Assembly (NCBI GenBank): GCA_026398575.1
Contig: JAPLSP010000694.1
Location: 1 to 13,281 of the forward strand
DNA: 13,281 nt
Direction of reading: 5' to 3'
Source: Candidatus Sumerlaeota bacterium
GTDB lineage: Bacteria; Sumerlaeota; Sumerlaeia; JADFCT01
The notes beneath the pieces were generated by a model. The model saw only the letters and a program-made list of their open reading frames with translations. It made no database searches and was not told where the DNA came from. A program made the position numbers and the translations under genes. Shown here in pieces: positions 1 to 8,028 of this stretch. Position 1 is the stretch's first letter. Each line of letters begins with the position of its first letter.

Positions 1-206
1 TCGAGGATCACGGCGGCGATGCGGGTTTCAGGTTGCGGGCGCAGCTTGGCCGGGTCTATAAACTCCGCGTTCGCGCCGCTGCTCTTGTCGCTCGCGATGA
101 TTTGCAGAGCGGGCGCCATCATCCCCGCTCCCAGCGCGCCCAGCGACAGCATCTTGACGCACTGGCGGCGGCTGAGACAGCAATGACAGTTCTGTTGGTC
201 GGACAT
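1..206 (-). CDS. Tat-signal exported protein, N-terminal part (runs off left edge)
   Basis: The reverse strand reads MSDQQNCHCCLSRRQCVKML, then SLGALGAGMMAPALQ, and stays open to base 1, so only about 68 N-terminal residues are present. The twin-arginine SRRQCVK followed by a Gly/Ala/Met-rich hydrophobic stretch is a Tat signal, which implies export in folded form. The Cys-rich segment before the twin arginine (CHCC) is unusual. After the signal comes a polar stretch ending in an FIDPAKLRPQPETRIAAVIL-like run, which resembles uncharacterised Tat-exported proteins of planctomycete-like bacteria (inference, moderate). I chose the ATG at 206 over the in-frame ATG at 212 because the purine-rich AGGAAGGGGA lies about 7 bases before 206 but directly abuts 212. 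The gene is divergent from the YkgJ-type gene at 298, and the 91-bp gap should hold both promoters. The function cannot be named from this fragment. Confidence 0.7.
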   Translation of the reverse strand, partial: MSDQQNCHCCLSRRQCVKMLSLGALGAGMMAPALQIIASDKSSGANAEFIDPAKLRPQPETRIAAVIL

Positions 207-297
207 GAGCATTCCCCTTCCTATGGTGTTATTCCTACCCTCAAATTGCATCTTTGTTGAGTTAATCTAATAATCCGAAGCCCTGAAGTCAACGGCT

Positions 298-1527
298 ATG
301 TCTCCTATTTTTCACTTTCCATCCGATATTCATTATACCTGCCGTTGCGATGGGTTGTGCTGCCGCGACTCATGGGAAATCCGCGTAGAGCCTGATGCGG
401 CGGACCGCGTGCTTTCCACAGACTGGCGTTCCTGCTGCGACTTGGGCGCGAAGGAAGAGACGGCTTTCGAGCAATCGCCTTCCAATCCTAATTTCCTTGT
501 TTTCAAACGGCGCCACGACGCATGTGTTTTTCTGGGCGATGACAATCGCTGCCGCCTTCATGCGCGCTATGGACCCGATAGCAAGCCCTATGTCTGCCAG
601 CGTTTCCCCTTCCACTTTGTGGAGACGCCCGGTGGAGTGTATGTTGGATTTTCCTTCGCCTGTCCGAGCGTGCTCCATCAGGACGGCGCGCCGGCCGAGG
701 ATTCGCGCGAAGAGGCCCTGCGCGTTTTTTCGCTGAAACTCGAACCCGACAAAACGCTGGAGACGCCCCGGCTGGACAGCGCGCTGAGCGTTTCGTGGGA
801 GGAATACAGCCAGATTGAGCGGGCGTTGGATGCGATTCTGGCGCGCGAGGATCAGAGCGTGGCGCTTTGTCTGGTCGCCGGACATGCCTGGCTTTCTATC
901 TTGCGGCGGATGATCGCGGCGGCGGGGACGGCAGCAATTCCGCATTATATTCAGAAGACAACGAGCGATGGCTTTGCGCAGGCGTTTGCTATCGCGCGCA
1001 AGCCGGTGGCGCGTCCGCAGCTCAAGCGGATGCTGCTTGGATCGTTCGTATCATTCCGCAACAGCGTTCGTTCGAATCCCAGCCGGTTCTTTCTGCCGCC
1101 GCTGTTGGTGTTCGAGAATATGAGGCACTGGCTGCGCATCGGCTCGCTGCCGCTGAAGCCGCTGGAAAAGCGCGTGCCATACAAAAAATTTTCCCCAACG
1201 CCCGCGCTGCTGGAGGACGCGGCGACACAAGCGCTCCTGCGGCGTTACTATCGGCATGCGCTTTTCCGCAAGGACCTCGCGACAAGCCCGGATGTCTTCT
1301 GGGGTTTCTGCTATCTCGTGCTGACGCACGGTCTGATCGAATACTATGCGGCGGGGCTGAAGGCATTGGGCGAAGCCGACATCGGCATGGCGCTCAGTCT
1401 GGTGGAGAAATATTTCGTCCATCACTCCAGTTTCGGGCGGAATTTTCTGGGCCACCCGGCCATCGCGCTCATTTTCCAGCGGGTTTTCGAGCGCCCCAAT
1501 TTCGCGCATACCATCGCGCTGGGATAA
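298..1527 (+). CDS. YkgJ/FliB-type cysteine-cluster protein (putative Fe-S or metal-binding, flagellin N-methylase-like)
   Basis: This 409-residue protein opens with a cysteine cluster: C15, C17, C21, C22 (CRCDGLCC). It is followed by C76, by the C85-x2-H88 segment (NRCRLHARYG) and by C100 in KPYVCQRFPF. That spacing and the 'CR-FPF' ending match the YkgJ/FliB CxxCxxCC family (PF03692), whose cysteines are thought to bind metal or an Fe-S cluster. FliB members methylate flagellin lysines, but many relatives have no known substrate and no flagellar genes are nearby. The C-terminal ~280 residues are mostly helical-looking and show no motif I recognise. The ATG at 298 has no clear Shine-Dalgarno sequence, but the family motif starts close behind it, so a later start is unlikely. 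It is transcribed away from the Tat-signal gene and followed by a 405-bp spacer. The family is clear; the activity is not. Confidence 0.8.
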   Translation: MSPIFHFPSDIHYTCRCDGLCCRDSWEIRVEPDAADRVLSTDWRSCCDLGAKEETAFEQSPSNPNFLVFKRRHDACVFLGDDNRCRLHARYGPDSKPYVCQRFPFHFVETPGGVYVGFSFACPSVLHQDGAPAEDSREEALRVFSLKLEPDKTLETPRLDSALSVSWEEYSQIERALDAILAREDQSVALCLVAGHAWLSILRRMIAAAGTAAIPHYIQKTTSDGFAQAFAIARKPVARPQLKRMLLGSFVSFRNSVRSNPSRFFLPPLLVFENMRHWLRIGSLPLKPLEKRVPYKKFSPTPALLEDAATQALLRRYYRHALFRKDLATSPDVFWGFCYLVLTHGLIEYYAAGLKALGEADIGMALSLVEKYFVHHSSFGRNFLGHPAIALIFQRVFERPNFAHTIALG

Positions 1528-1570
1528 GAGCGCGTCCCACGTCAGCTACCGGCAGGACGGCGCGCCTGTT

Positions 1571-1711
1571 CTGACAAAATAATGTCTGACAAAACAATGA
1601 AAACGCGTTGCTGTAGAATCAGGCTGAAATGGCTTTGTGCCATTATTTTGTCGCACATTATTTTGTCAGACTTTTTCCAGCACGCCAAGGGCGCCCGGCT
1701 GAAATACGCCC
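1571..1711 (+). repeat. Inverted-repeat (MITE-like) element, copy 1
   Basis: The copy begins with CTGACAAAATAATGTCTGAC and carries near-perfect inverted ends: bases 1571-1599 pair with 1641-1669, 26 of 29 positions matching by hand. Each end holds two GACAAAA(T/C)AATG steps. The region aligns with the reverse complement of 9272-9408, with about 14 mismatches in roughly 136 aligned bases. The similarity runs past the hairpin through TTTTCCAGCACGCCAAGG to GGCTGAAAT(A/G)CGCCC. No transposase is encoded, so it is either a non-autonomous element or a REP-type repeat. It lies in the spacer between the YkgJ-type gene and gnd. As RNA it would form a long stem, but no U-tract follows. Confidence 0.8.
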
Positions 1712-1932
1712 CTGGGATAAGCGGCCGAAAAACGGCCATTGATTGGCATTGAGCGGTTGGAGTAACATTTTTTGCCTTTGGTGGCGCATGTCGCGCGAGC
1801 GCGGTATGCGGCATAAATAATACCGAGTGTTGGAGGCCCCCTGACGACTAGGTAATATTATTTTGACGGAATCAACTCGCTGTATGATTCAGCGATAAGA
1901 TATTAAAATCCAAAATCGGGAGCGCAAAGAAT
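1712..1932 (+). other. gnd leader region, no gene seen
   Basis: Together with the repeat element this fills the 405-bp gap between the YkgJ-type gene and gnd. The last ~100 bases turn AT-rich, as expected of a promoter region: TTGACG occurs at 1863-1868, but no -10 box sits at ideal spacing (TATGAT at 1883 is only 14 bases away), so no promoter is called. GGGAG at 1918-1922 is a plausible ribosome binding site about 10 bases before the gnd ATG. I see no riboswitch or small ORF I would defend. Confidence 0.35.
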
Positions 1933-3396
1933 ATGGCAACAAAGGACGCAAAAGCCGACATCGGCCTCGTGGGGCTCGCCGTCATGGGCGAGAATCTGAT
2001 CCTCAACATGGAAAGCAAAGGTTTCACCGTCGCTTGCTTCAACCGCACGACGTCAAAGGTGGATAACTTCACCAACGGCCGCGCCAAGGGCAAGAAGATC
2101 ATCGGCGCGCATTCCATTCCGGAGCTGATCGCCGCGCTCAAGAAGCCGCGCAAGATCATGCTGATGGTCAAGGCCGGCGCCGCCGTGGACGATTTCATCG
2201 AGCTGCTGCTGCCCCACCTCGAAAACGGCGACATCATCATTGACGGCGGCAACTCGCACTTCCCCGATACGATTCGCCGCGCGAAGTACGTCGAAAGCAA
2301 GGGCAAGCTTTACATTGGCACGGGCGTCTCGGGGGGCGAGGAAGGCGCGCTGCTTGGTCCTTCGATCATGCCGGGCGGCTCGCCCGCCGCGTGGCCGCAC
2401 GTCAAGCCGATCTTCCAGGCCATCTGCGCCAAAACCTCCGACGGCGCGCCCTGCTGCGACTGGGTCGGTGAAAACGGCGCCGGGCACTTCGTCAAGATGG
2501 TGCACAACGGTATCGAATACGGCGACATGCAGATGATCTGCGAAACGTACCATATAATGAAGGAAGCCGCCGGGCTCACGAATCCCGAAATGCACAAGGT
2601 CCTCACCAAGTGGAACGAAGGCGAGCTCGACTCCTACCTCATCGAGATCACGCGCGACATCCTCGGCTTCAAGGACGAGGAAGGCCATGAGGTGATTGAC
2701 CTGATCCTCGACACCGCCGGCCAGAAGGGCACGGGCAAATGGACCGTCTTCGCCGCCCTCGATTCCGGCCAGCCGCTGACGCTGATCGGCGAGGCCGTCT
2801 TCGCGCGCTGCCTGTCGGAGATCAAGGAAGAGCGCGTCGCCGCTTCAAAAGTCTTGAAAGGACCCAAGACCAAGTTCGACGGCGACAAGAAAAAACTCGT
2901 CGCCGACCTGCAGAAGGCGCTCTATGCCGCCAAGATTGTCTCCTATGCGCAGGGCTACCAGCTCATGCGCGCCGCCGCAAAGGAATACGGCTGGAAACTC
3001 AACAACGGCGGCATCGCCCTGATGTGGCGCGGCGGCTGCATCATCCGCTCGGCCTTCCTCGGCAAGATCAAGGAAGCCTTCGACAATAATCCCGGCCTGA
3101 CGAACCTGTTGCTCGATCCGTTCTTCAAAGAAGCGGTGACCAAGGCGCAAGCGTCGTGGCGGCGCGTCGTTACGACGGCGATCGAACTCGGCATCCCGAT
3201 GCCGGCCATCAGCGCGGCGCTGAACTACTTCGACGGCTATCGCCACGACCGGCTGCCGGCCAACCTCTTGCAGGCGCAGCGCGACTACTTCGGCGCGCAT
3301 ACTTACGAGCGCGTGGACAAACCGCGCGGCCAGTTCTTCCATACCAACTGGACCGGCCGCGGCGGCTCGACGGCGGCTTCGACGTACGTCGTTTGA
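1933..3396 (+). CDS. gnd: 6-phosphogluconate dehydrogenase, decarboxylating
   Basis: This 487-residue cytoplasmic enzyme oxidises 6-phosphogluconate to ribulose 5-phosphate and CO2 in the oxidative pentose phosphate pathway, normally reducing NADP+. The N-terminal Rossmann motif is [12 protein letters not shown] (11-22), followed by NRT at 38-40. The substrate loop [18 protein letters not shown] spans 132-149. The catalytic stretch [17 protein letters not shown] (184-200) carries the expected Lys188, His191-Asn192 and Glu195. The all-helical domain has [13 protein letters not shown] (259-271). The C-terminal segment [20 protein letters not shown] supplies Arg450, and His456 follows in the tail that reaches into the partner subunit. 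Length and all catalytic residues are those of the standard homodimeric long form. The gene is monocistronic: a 405-bp spacer precedes it and a strong hairpin terminator follows the stop. No glucose-6-phosphate dehydrogenase gene is adjacent in the window. Confidence 0.97.
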   Translation: MATKDAKADIGLVGLAVMGENLILNMESKGFTVACFNRTTSKVDNFTNGRAKGKKIIGAHSIPELIAALKKPRKIMLMVKAGAAVDDFIELLLPHLENGDIIIDGGNSHFPDTIRRAKYVESKGKLYIGTGVSGGEEGALLGPSIMPGGSPAAWPHVKPIFQAICAKTSDGAPCCDWVGENGAGHFVKMVHNGIEYGDMQMICETYHIMKEAAGLTNPEMHKVLTKWNEGELDSYLIEITRDILGFKDEEGHEVIDLILDTAGQKGTGKWTVFAALDSGQPLTLIGEAVFARCLSEIKEERVAASKVLKGPKTKFDGDKKKLVADLQKALYAAKIVSYAQGYQLMRAAAKEYGWKLNNGGIALMWRGGCIIRSAFLGKIKEAFDNNPGLTNLLLDPFFKEAVTKAQASWRRVVTTAIELGIPMPAISAALNYFDGYRHDRLPANLLQAQRDYFGAHTYERVDKPRGQFFHTNWTGRGGSTAASTYVV

Positions 3397-3432
3397 TTGT
3401 TTCGCGCGACGCCAGGAAACGGAACGCATCGC

Positions 3433-3466
3433 AAAAGAGGCCCTTCAAAAGAAGGGCCTCTTTTTT
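3433..3466 (+). terminator. Bidirectional rho-independent terminator
   Basis: AAAAGAGGCCCTTC and GAAGGGCCTCTTTT form an uninterrupted 14-bp stem around an AAAA loop, followed by a T-run (3461-3466). It lies 37 bases after the gnd stop. The reverse strand reads the same stem with four T residues after it, so it can also end transcription of the convergent membrane-protein gene, whose stop codon overlaps the T-run. Confidence 0.93.
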
Positions 3467-3917
3467 ATTGTTTCTCCGCCGCTCCCGATGCGATTTGCTG
3501 GCGGCCAATCACGGCGAGAATGCTTCCGACCAGCCCTCCGAGCACGATCCCCGCAAGATAGCTGCAGATGATGAACGTCTTCGCCTCTTCGAGGTGATGC
3601 GTCGCGATCAAGCCCGTCAACGGCGCCAGCATCGCCGAAGACAACCCCACGCCCGCGCCGATCATCATTCCGTCAAACACCGTCGCCGGGCCTTCTTTCG
3701 AGCGATGCTTGATCAGCCACAAGGCAAGCCCCCGTTCGTTCACATAAGCGGAGACGGCCCCTCCCGCCACGATCGCCAATGCCACTCGCAAGAGATAGAC
3801 TTCCCGGAATGGAATCGTCAGAAATATTACCGCGAACCAGATCAGCACCGGCACGATGCAATACAACGCGCCGATAAGCCTGGCGCGGCGGATGTAGAGA
3901 TCGCACAAAGCCTTCAT
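3465..3917 (-). CDS. Small polytopic membrane protein of unknown function
   Basis: The 150-residue product shows four hydrophobic segments at about residues 13-35, 41-60, 79-105 and 113-138. They are joined by short charged loops, such as NERG and KHRSKEG between helices 2 and 3, and the protein ends in a polar tail. The Gly/Ala-rich faces of helices 3 and 4 (MMIGAGVGLSSAMLAP, LAGIVLGGLVGSILAVIG) suggest tightly packed helices. AAAGGAGA sits about 6 bases before the ATG at 3917, which supports this start. It converges on gnd and shares its terminator, so the two are not functionally linked by operon structure. It runs in the same direction as the Csm genes but is separated from them by 162 bp. 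I do not recognise a family, and no catalytic motif or signal peptide is apparent. Confidence 0.8.
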   Translation of the reverse strand: MKALCDLYIRRARLIGALYCIVPVLIWFAVIFLTIPFREVYLLRVALAIVAGGAVSAYVNERGLALWLIKHRSKEGPATVFDGMMIGAGVGLSSAMLAPLTGLIATHHLEEAKTFIICSYLAGIVLGGLVGSILAVIGRQQIASGAAEKQ

Positions 3918-4079
3918 GAATGTCTCCTTTCGCGCAATGCGCCGTCGGACTCCTCATGCGTGCCCATTTCTATCTTGAAGAAGAACGCTACACCGCGCCG
4001 GATCACAACGGCAAGGGGAGAATCTATGCTTTATCGGCTTTGATTATAAAATCATGCGCTTTGTTGGGAAGAGAGGAAT

Positions 4080-5090
4080 TTATAGTTCTTGATCTATCGC
4101 CGCGCGGATTGCTGCCAGTATCTCCGGGGCGAGAGGTTGGGGCAGATTGCCCAGGACGGATTGCGCTACGGTTCGCGCTGACTCCAGGACTTCTTGGAAT
4201 CCGCCGGACCATCCGAGATGCTTGATTTCCTTTTCCGTCACGGGGCGGAATCCATGCGCCACTTGGCTCTTGTTGCGCAGGCCCATGATCCCGCCTTGCC
4301 CCTTGGCGTGATAAAGCCGCGCCATCCGTTGGCAGAGCGGATGGTCTGGTTCCTGCGATTGTATTGCTTGTGACATGAACTCGCGGTTGCCGGGAAGCAT
4401 GCGCGGGGCGTTTGGCGGTTCGGGCGTTGAGGCTTGGGCCTTGGGCGCAATGCATGGCGCGCCATGCGCATTATCCGATGAGCCGGGCGCAATGCATGGC
4501 TCACCGGGCGCGCTGGCTTGCGCTTTGGGAGCATCGGCTGGCGCTTCTGGCGCGGCGCTCGTTTCCTTCCCGGATTCCTTTTCTTTCAGCTTGAGCCTCA
4601 TCGCCTCAATCCAGGCATTGCATTCCTCCCGCCTTTCGCGCGGGATTTCTTCTCCTGTCAGGCCGAAGATACGCTCGAAGCGGATGCGCAGCAGGGATTC
4701 TTGCAAACGGTATAGCGTCGCCAGCGCCTGCGGGTATTCCCGGCGCAGAACCTGAAGTTCCAATTCCTCCAACAGCCAAGCATGAACGGCGCGAACGCCT
4801 GGCTGCTCAATCGGGATCATTTTCTCTTTCATGGCCTTGCGGCCGCTTTTCAGCAGTTCAATCCATTCGGAGAGCCTCGGGTTCACGCTGACTCCGCCAG
4901 TCTGGCCAACTCTGCCGGCTCCGCCGATTCCGCCAGTCCCGTCAACCCTGGCGTGTGCGGCGGCGCCGTCGAAATCCGCCCGCCGCAAATCGCCCAGCGC
5001 GCGCAGCGCCCATACCATCTTCTTCGGCAGGAGGCGTTCGCCCAAGTCCGCCGCCGCATCATAGTCGCGGCGGTCCAGCATGGCGCACAT
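4080..5090 (-). pseudogene. csm6: Csm6-like HEPN ribonuclease lacking its CARF domain (5'-truncated)
   Basis: The 336-residue product matches the C-terminal two thirds of the Csm6/TIGR02710 type. It opens with DRRDYDAAADL, the segment that normally follows the CARF domain. It then has EYPQALATLYRLQESLLRIR (119-138), and its HEPN active-site motif is LRNKSQVAHGFRPV, with Arg272 and His279 forming R-X6-H. In type III systems such proteins cut RNA when cyclic oligoadenylate made by Cas10 binds their CARF domain. That sensor, usually the first ~150-180 residues, is absent. The frame is open upstream only to about 5187, where a stop falls inside the repeat array. No good ribosome binding site precedes the ATG at 5090. 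Two low-complexity inserts break the fold: a Gly-rich run (~51-66) and a Pro/Ala linker (~176-234) with repeated APKAQAS and PCIAP units. It is probably a remnant; a CARF-free HEPN protein remains possible. Confidence 0.66.
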
Positions 5091-5182
5091 GGTATGATTT
5101 CCACGCCTTCCTTGGCTATGATTTTTATAGAGCCCCGCCCAAGAGTCAAGCGTCAGACTCGAATAATTGTCAGACTTGCCAG

Positions 5183-5758
5183 CCCCTTCTTATCCGGTCA
5201 ATGGAAGGAACATCACTGGGAGCGCCTGCATCCTGCTGGCGCATCCCATCCCCACATTAACGAGTCAACAAAAGGAACCTCACTGGGAGCGCCTGCATCC
5301 TGCTGGCGCATCCCATCTCTTTATTAACGACTCAACAAAAGGAACCTCACTGGGAGCGCCTGCATCCTGCTGGCGCATCCCAATCCCCTTATAATCGAGT
5401 CAACAAAAGGAACCGGAGACACGCCGGCAAAGATGCCGGCGCTCCCAGTATTCACCCCTTCTGATCGGGTCAATGGAAGAAACATCACTGGGAGCGCCTG
5501 CATCCTGCTGGCGCATCCCATCCTCTTATTAACGAGTCAACAAAAGGAACCACAGACACGCCGGCAAAAATGCCGGCGCTCCCAGTATTCATCCCCTTCT
5601 TGTCGGAGCAATGGAAGGAACATCACTGGGAGCGCCTGCATCCTGCTGGCGCATCCCATCCCCACATTAACGAGTCAACAAAAGGAACCGGAGACACGCC
5701 GGCAAAGATGCCGGCGCTCCCAGTATTCACCCCTTCTGATTGGGTCAATGGAAGGAAC
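5183..5758. repeat. Composite palindromic repeat array between csm5 and csm6
   Basis: Five copies of a 36-bp module A (ACTGGGAGCGCCTGCATCC...GGCGCATCCCA) start at 5213, 5280, 5347, 5485 and 5623, so the steps are 67, 67, 138 and 138. From the third copy on, each A is followed by a 31-bp module B (GACACGCCGGCAAAGATGCC...) at 5418, 5555 and 5693. B is A in inverted orientation and contains a near-perfect GCCGGCA/TGCCGGC hairpin. The intervening stretches are also conserved: an ACGAGTCAACAAAAGGAACC linker, and CCCCTTCTGATCGGGTCAAT, which also caps both ends of the array. Because the 'spacers' repeat, this is not a CRISPR. It looks like a dispersed genomic repeat that amplified as a 138-bp tandem unit. 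It fills the csm5-csm6 gap and meets the csm6 truncation point. Confidence 0.92.
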
Positions 5759-5784
5759 TCATCAATCCAAAAGCACACGTCCGG

Positions 5785-6967
5785 TTATTCCGGCGTGATG
5801 GTGATCATTACCCAGCCCGGAACGGATTCTGGAACGGCGTTTTTTCCCAGGCACAGCTCCCGGGAGATGGGCGGTGGCTCACCGCGATGGAAACTGACAT
5901 GGGCCTTATCGAGATCGTCGCCGCTCAGGATCGGTCCGAGGGTCTTGGCGTTCCATCCGGTTCCGAAGCCGATGGGCAGCATGGCTTTTCCAGCATTGGA
6001 TTCGGCGCCGAGCGCTTCGCTCATTTTGGCGAACCATTTTTCGAGAGTCGTCTGTCCAGCGCGCTCGAAGTAGTCGCGCTCGATTTTGAGAATTTTTTCC
6101 GAATAGGGGCGCAACGCGGCGATCAGGGTTTGGGGCGACTGGAGGATTTCCGCGACTTCGCGCGGAGGGGTATAGTTTCCCTCGGATATGGCTTGGTCTT
6201 TGACGACGTGGACCGGCAGTGAAATCGCCTTATTCGGCGCGATGGCTTCGAAGGCAAACGGCAACGGACCACTGTGTTTTGCGAATCCTTTGGCGCCTTC
6301 GTGGTAGTCCCAAATCTCGAAGGGGCGGAATTCAAGCCAGTCTTCGGGCAAGGCTTTCGAATCGCTGATGGCGAGGGTCTTGAGCGCGTCGGCTTTGGCG
6401 TCGCCGCGCGCGCCCGGCGCCGCGCGCGCCCGGCGCCGCGCCGCGGAAGAGGCAATCCTCGAAGGGTTGGGCGCGGAATTCCTCTCTGAGTTTTGGGACC
6501 TGCTTGCCCCTGCGTTCCGTCATCTCTCCTGACTTTTCGATAAGCATATCCCAGACGCTTCCATCCTTGCCTAGAAGCAGTTCCCACATCAGCGCGGTGC
6601 GGAGGGCGCCCTTGACGGACGAGGCGGGCAGGTAGGGGCGTCCGCCGGTTTTGATGGCTTCGCGGACTTCGGTGACTTTCAGTCCTCCGGCGGGCGCTGA
6701 CAGATGATAACGCGCCGGGATTTGAGCGCGGATTTCCGCACGCCGTTTGTCCGTGAGCGAGGGCGAAAGATCTATCCAGGTTTCTTTGTCGGCTCTCGTA
6801 ACCTTGCCGTCGCGCAGAAACGCTTCCATGTCGAGCCGGACATAGCGGTTGTCGCGCCAATCGTAATCCTGCACTCTGTTGAGGACTTCGCCCGAACCGA
6901 TATGAACGGGCGTGAGCGTGGTCAGCTTCAGCAGTCCCCTCCAGGCCAGATGCGGATATGCGTCCAT
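5785..6967 (-). pseudogene. csm5: Type III-A effector subunit Csm5, frameshifted by a 16-bp duplication
   Basis: Csm5 is the RAMP subunit that caps the Csm backbone at the crRNA 3' end. The first reading frame (6967 to 6332) has the RAMP start PVHIGSGE (20-27) and PYLPASSVKGALRTALM (111-127), but after about residue 183 it becomes Arg-rich nonsense and stops at 211. A second frame (about 6405 down to 5785) continues with DAKADALKTLAISDS, then PEDWLEFRPFEIWDY. It ends with the family-like glycine segment IGFGTGWNAKTLG. The break coincides with an exact 16-bp tandem repeat; deleting one copy joins both halves into 388 residues, a normal Csm5 length. The ATG at 6967 has GGAG 8 bases upstream and overlaps the csm4 stop as TAATG. 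Either the gene is recently broken or phase-variable, or the GC-only tract was misassembled. Confidence 0.85.
6405..6436. repeat. 16-bp perfect tandem duplication inside csm5
   Basis: CGCGCGCGCCCGGCGC occurs twice head to tail (6405-6420 and 6421-6436). Period-16 identity extends over 6402-6441, about 2.5 copies, entirely of G and C. Sixteen is one more than a multiple of three, so the extra copy shifts the csm5 frame. The alternating CG runs could adopt Z-DNA and favour slippage, and they are also difficult for sequencing. Confidence 0.95.
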
Positions 6968-8028
6968 TATGATGTCTCCAGAAACAGCGGATAGGCACGA
7001 CCATAACGCCAGACGGGATGCGGCGAGCCGGGCGGCGTGACATCGGCGATTTTCCCGAGCGGCAGCGGCAGCGCAGGCGCGCAGGCCACGGCGCCCTCGG
7101 CCAACATGCGGACGCGCAGACGCTGCATGCCGCGCGTTGCGATCCAGCCGCCGCGGGTGATGAGATCGTAGGCGGCCTGATGCAAGGTTCCGGCTTTCAC
7201 CTCCTCTTCGGTTGGCAGCCAGGGCGCAAGCGTGACGAAGCGCCGTCCGGTTGGGTTGGAGGGCAGGGGCGCGGAAACCTCGGCGACGCTCTCGACATCG
7301 AAAGCGCCTTTGCCGATGGAGCGCTCGCCGCCGGCGCCGCGTTTGCCCAGCTCGGCCAGCAGATCGAGGAAAGCCTCGCGCACATCCGCTGCGACGCGCG
7401 CGTGCAATCCCAGGCGGGCGCCGGCGCCGACGTTGAATCGCAACTCGGCGCGCTCGAAGGGATCGGCGGCATTCGTCAAACGGTCGAGTGTATTGGCCGG
7501 GGCGGTGTCAATTCCGTAGAGCCATTCGGGCAGCGCGGCGGCGGCAGCGGCGGCGCGTGCTTCGCTCTTTTCAAGAAGGCAGCTATCGCCCAGGCGCTCA
7601 CATTCCCGAATGTCCACCGCGTGGCCTTGCGACATCCGGGCAAATATTTTCTCGGAGACGAAGGCTACTTCCTTCCACTGCTTGCGCTGGGAGGAATCGC
7701 CGGCATCGCCGGGCGGCTTGAAATAGGGCCTCGGCAGGAACCAGCAATCCTTCCAAACGGATGTGCTGGAAGCGAGCCAGAGGGCATTGGGCTCCGTGCG
7801 CAGACGCTCAACGAGCGCGGCCTGCCCGCGTTCGAAGGCGATGCTGACGAGCGCGGACCACAACGTATCGGCGCGCAGACGGGCGCCGTTTTCGGCCATG
7901 TCGCCCTGTTCGCCGAGCCGCAAGGGACTGCGCGGCAGGAGCGTTATGCGCAGCTCGCTTTGCGGCGGCCCAAGCGGCTCCCCGCCTGGAGGAAGCGTCT
8001 CGTTGCTAGGCTGGCTGAAATCCGTCAT
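6967..8028 (-). CDS. csm4: Type III-A CRISPR effector subunit Csm4 (5'-handle-binding RAMP)
   Basis: Csm4 binds the 5' handle of the crRNA and docks Cas10 onto the Csm backbone. The 353-residue product has the RAMP opening SPLRLGE (34-40) and the conserved ADTLWSALVSIAFERG segment (53-68), which helps define Csm4. A D-R-LTNAADPFERAELRF block follows (182-197), then the glycine-rich loop GGERSIGKG (233-241). It ends with HPVWRYGRAYPLF, the usual Csm4 close. The first ~25 residues are Pro-rich and probably disordered. The ATG at 8028 is preceded by AAGGTGAG at good spacing and overlaps the csm3 end by 23 bp. Its stop overlaps the csm5 start by one base, which implies translational coupling. The frame is intact. 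With cas10 reduced to a fragment, its normal partner is missing from this locus. Confidence 0.88.
   Translation of the reverse strand: MTDFSQPSNETLPPGGEPLGPPQSELRITLLPRSPLRLGEQGDMAENGARLRADTLWSALVSIAFERGQAALVERLRTEPNALWLASSTSVWKDCWFLPRPYFKPPGDAGDSSQRKQWKEVAFVSEKIFARMSQGHAVDIRECERLGDSCLLEKSEARAAAAAAALPEWLYGIDTAPANTLDRLTNAADPFERAELRFNVGAGARLGLHARVAADVREAFLDLLAELGKRGAGGERSIGKGAFDVESVAEVSAPLPSNPTGRRFVTLAPWLPTEEEVKAGTLHQAAYDLITRGGWIATRGMQRLRVRMLAEGAVACAPALPLPLGKIADVTPPGSPHPVWRYGRAYPLFLETS

Noticed and set aside
1863..1901. Sigma70-type promoter for gnd (TTGACG with TATGAT)
   Set aside because: The spacing is only 14 bases and no better -10 box lies at 16-18, so the call is not defensible.
3156..4043. 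Plus-strand ORF spanning the gnd end and the membrane-protein gene
   Set aside because: It overlaps gnd out of frame, runs across the terminator and is antisense to the membrane gene. Its product is Arg-rich and shows no domain.
5183..5758. A CRISPR array next to the csm genes
   Set aside because: Repeat-like 36-mers are evenly spaced, but the stretches between them are themselves conserved copies, and inverted B modules alternate with A. A CRISPR needs unique spacers.
5167..5798. Plus-strand ORFs with repeated HWERLHPAGASHP-like and GSACILLAHP-like peptides
   Set aside because: These are translations of the repeat array in two frames. They have no ribosome binding sites and no conserved domain.
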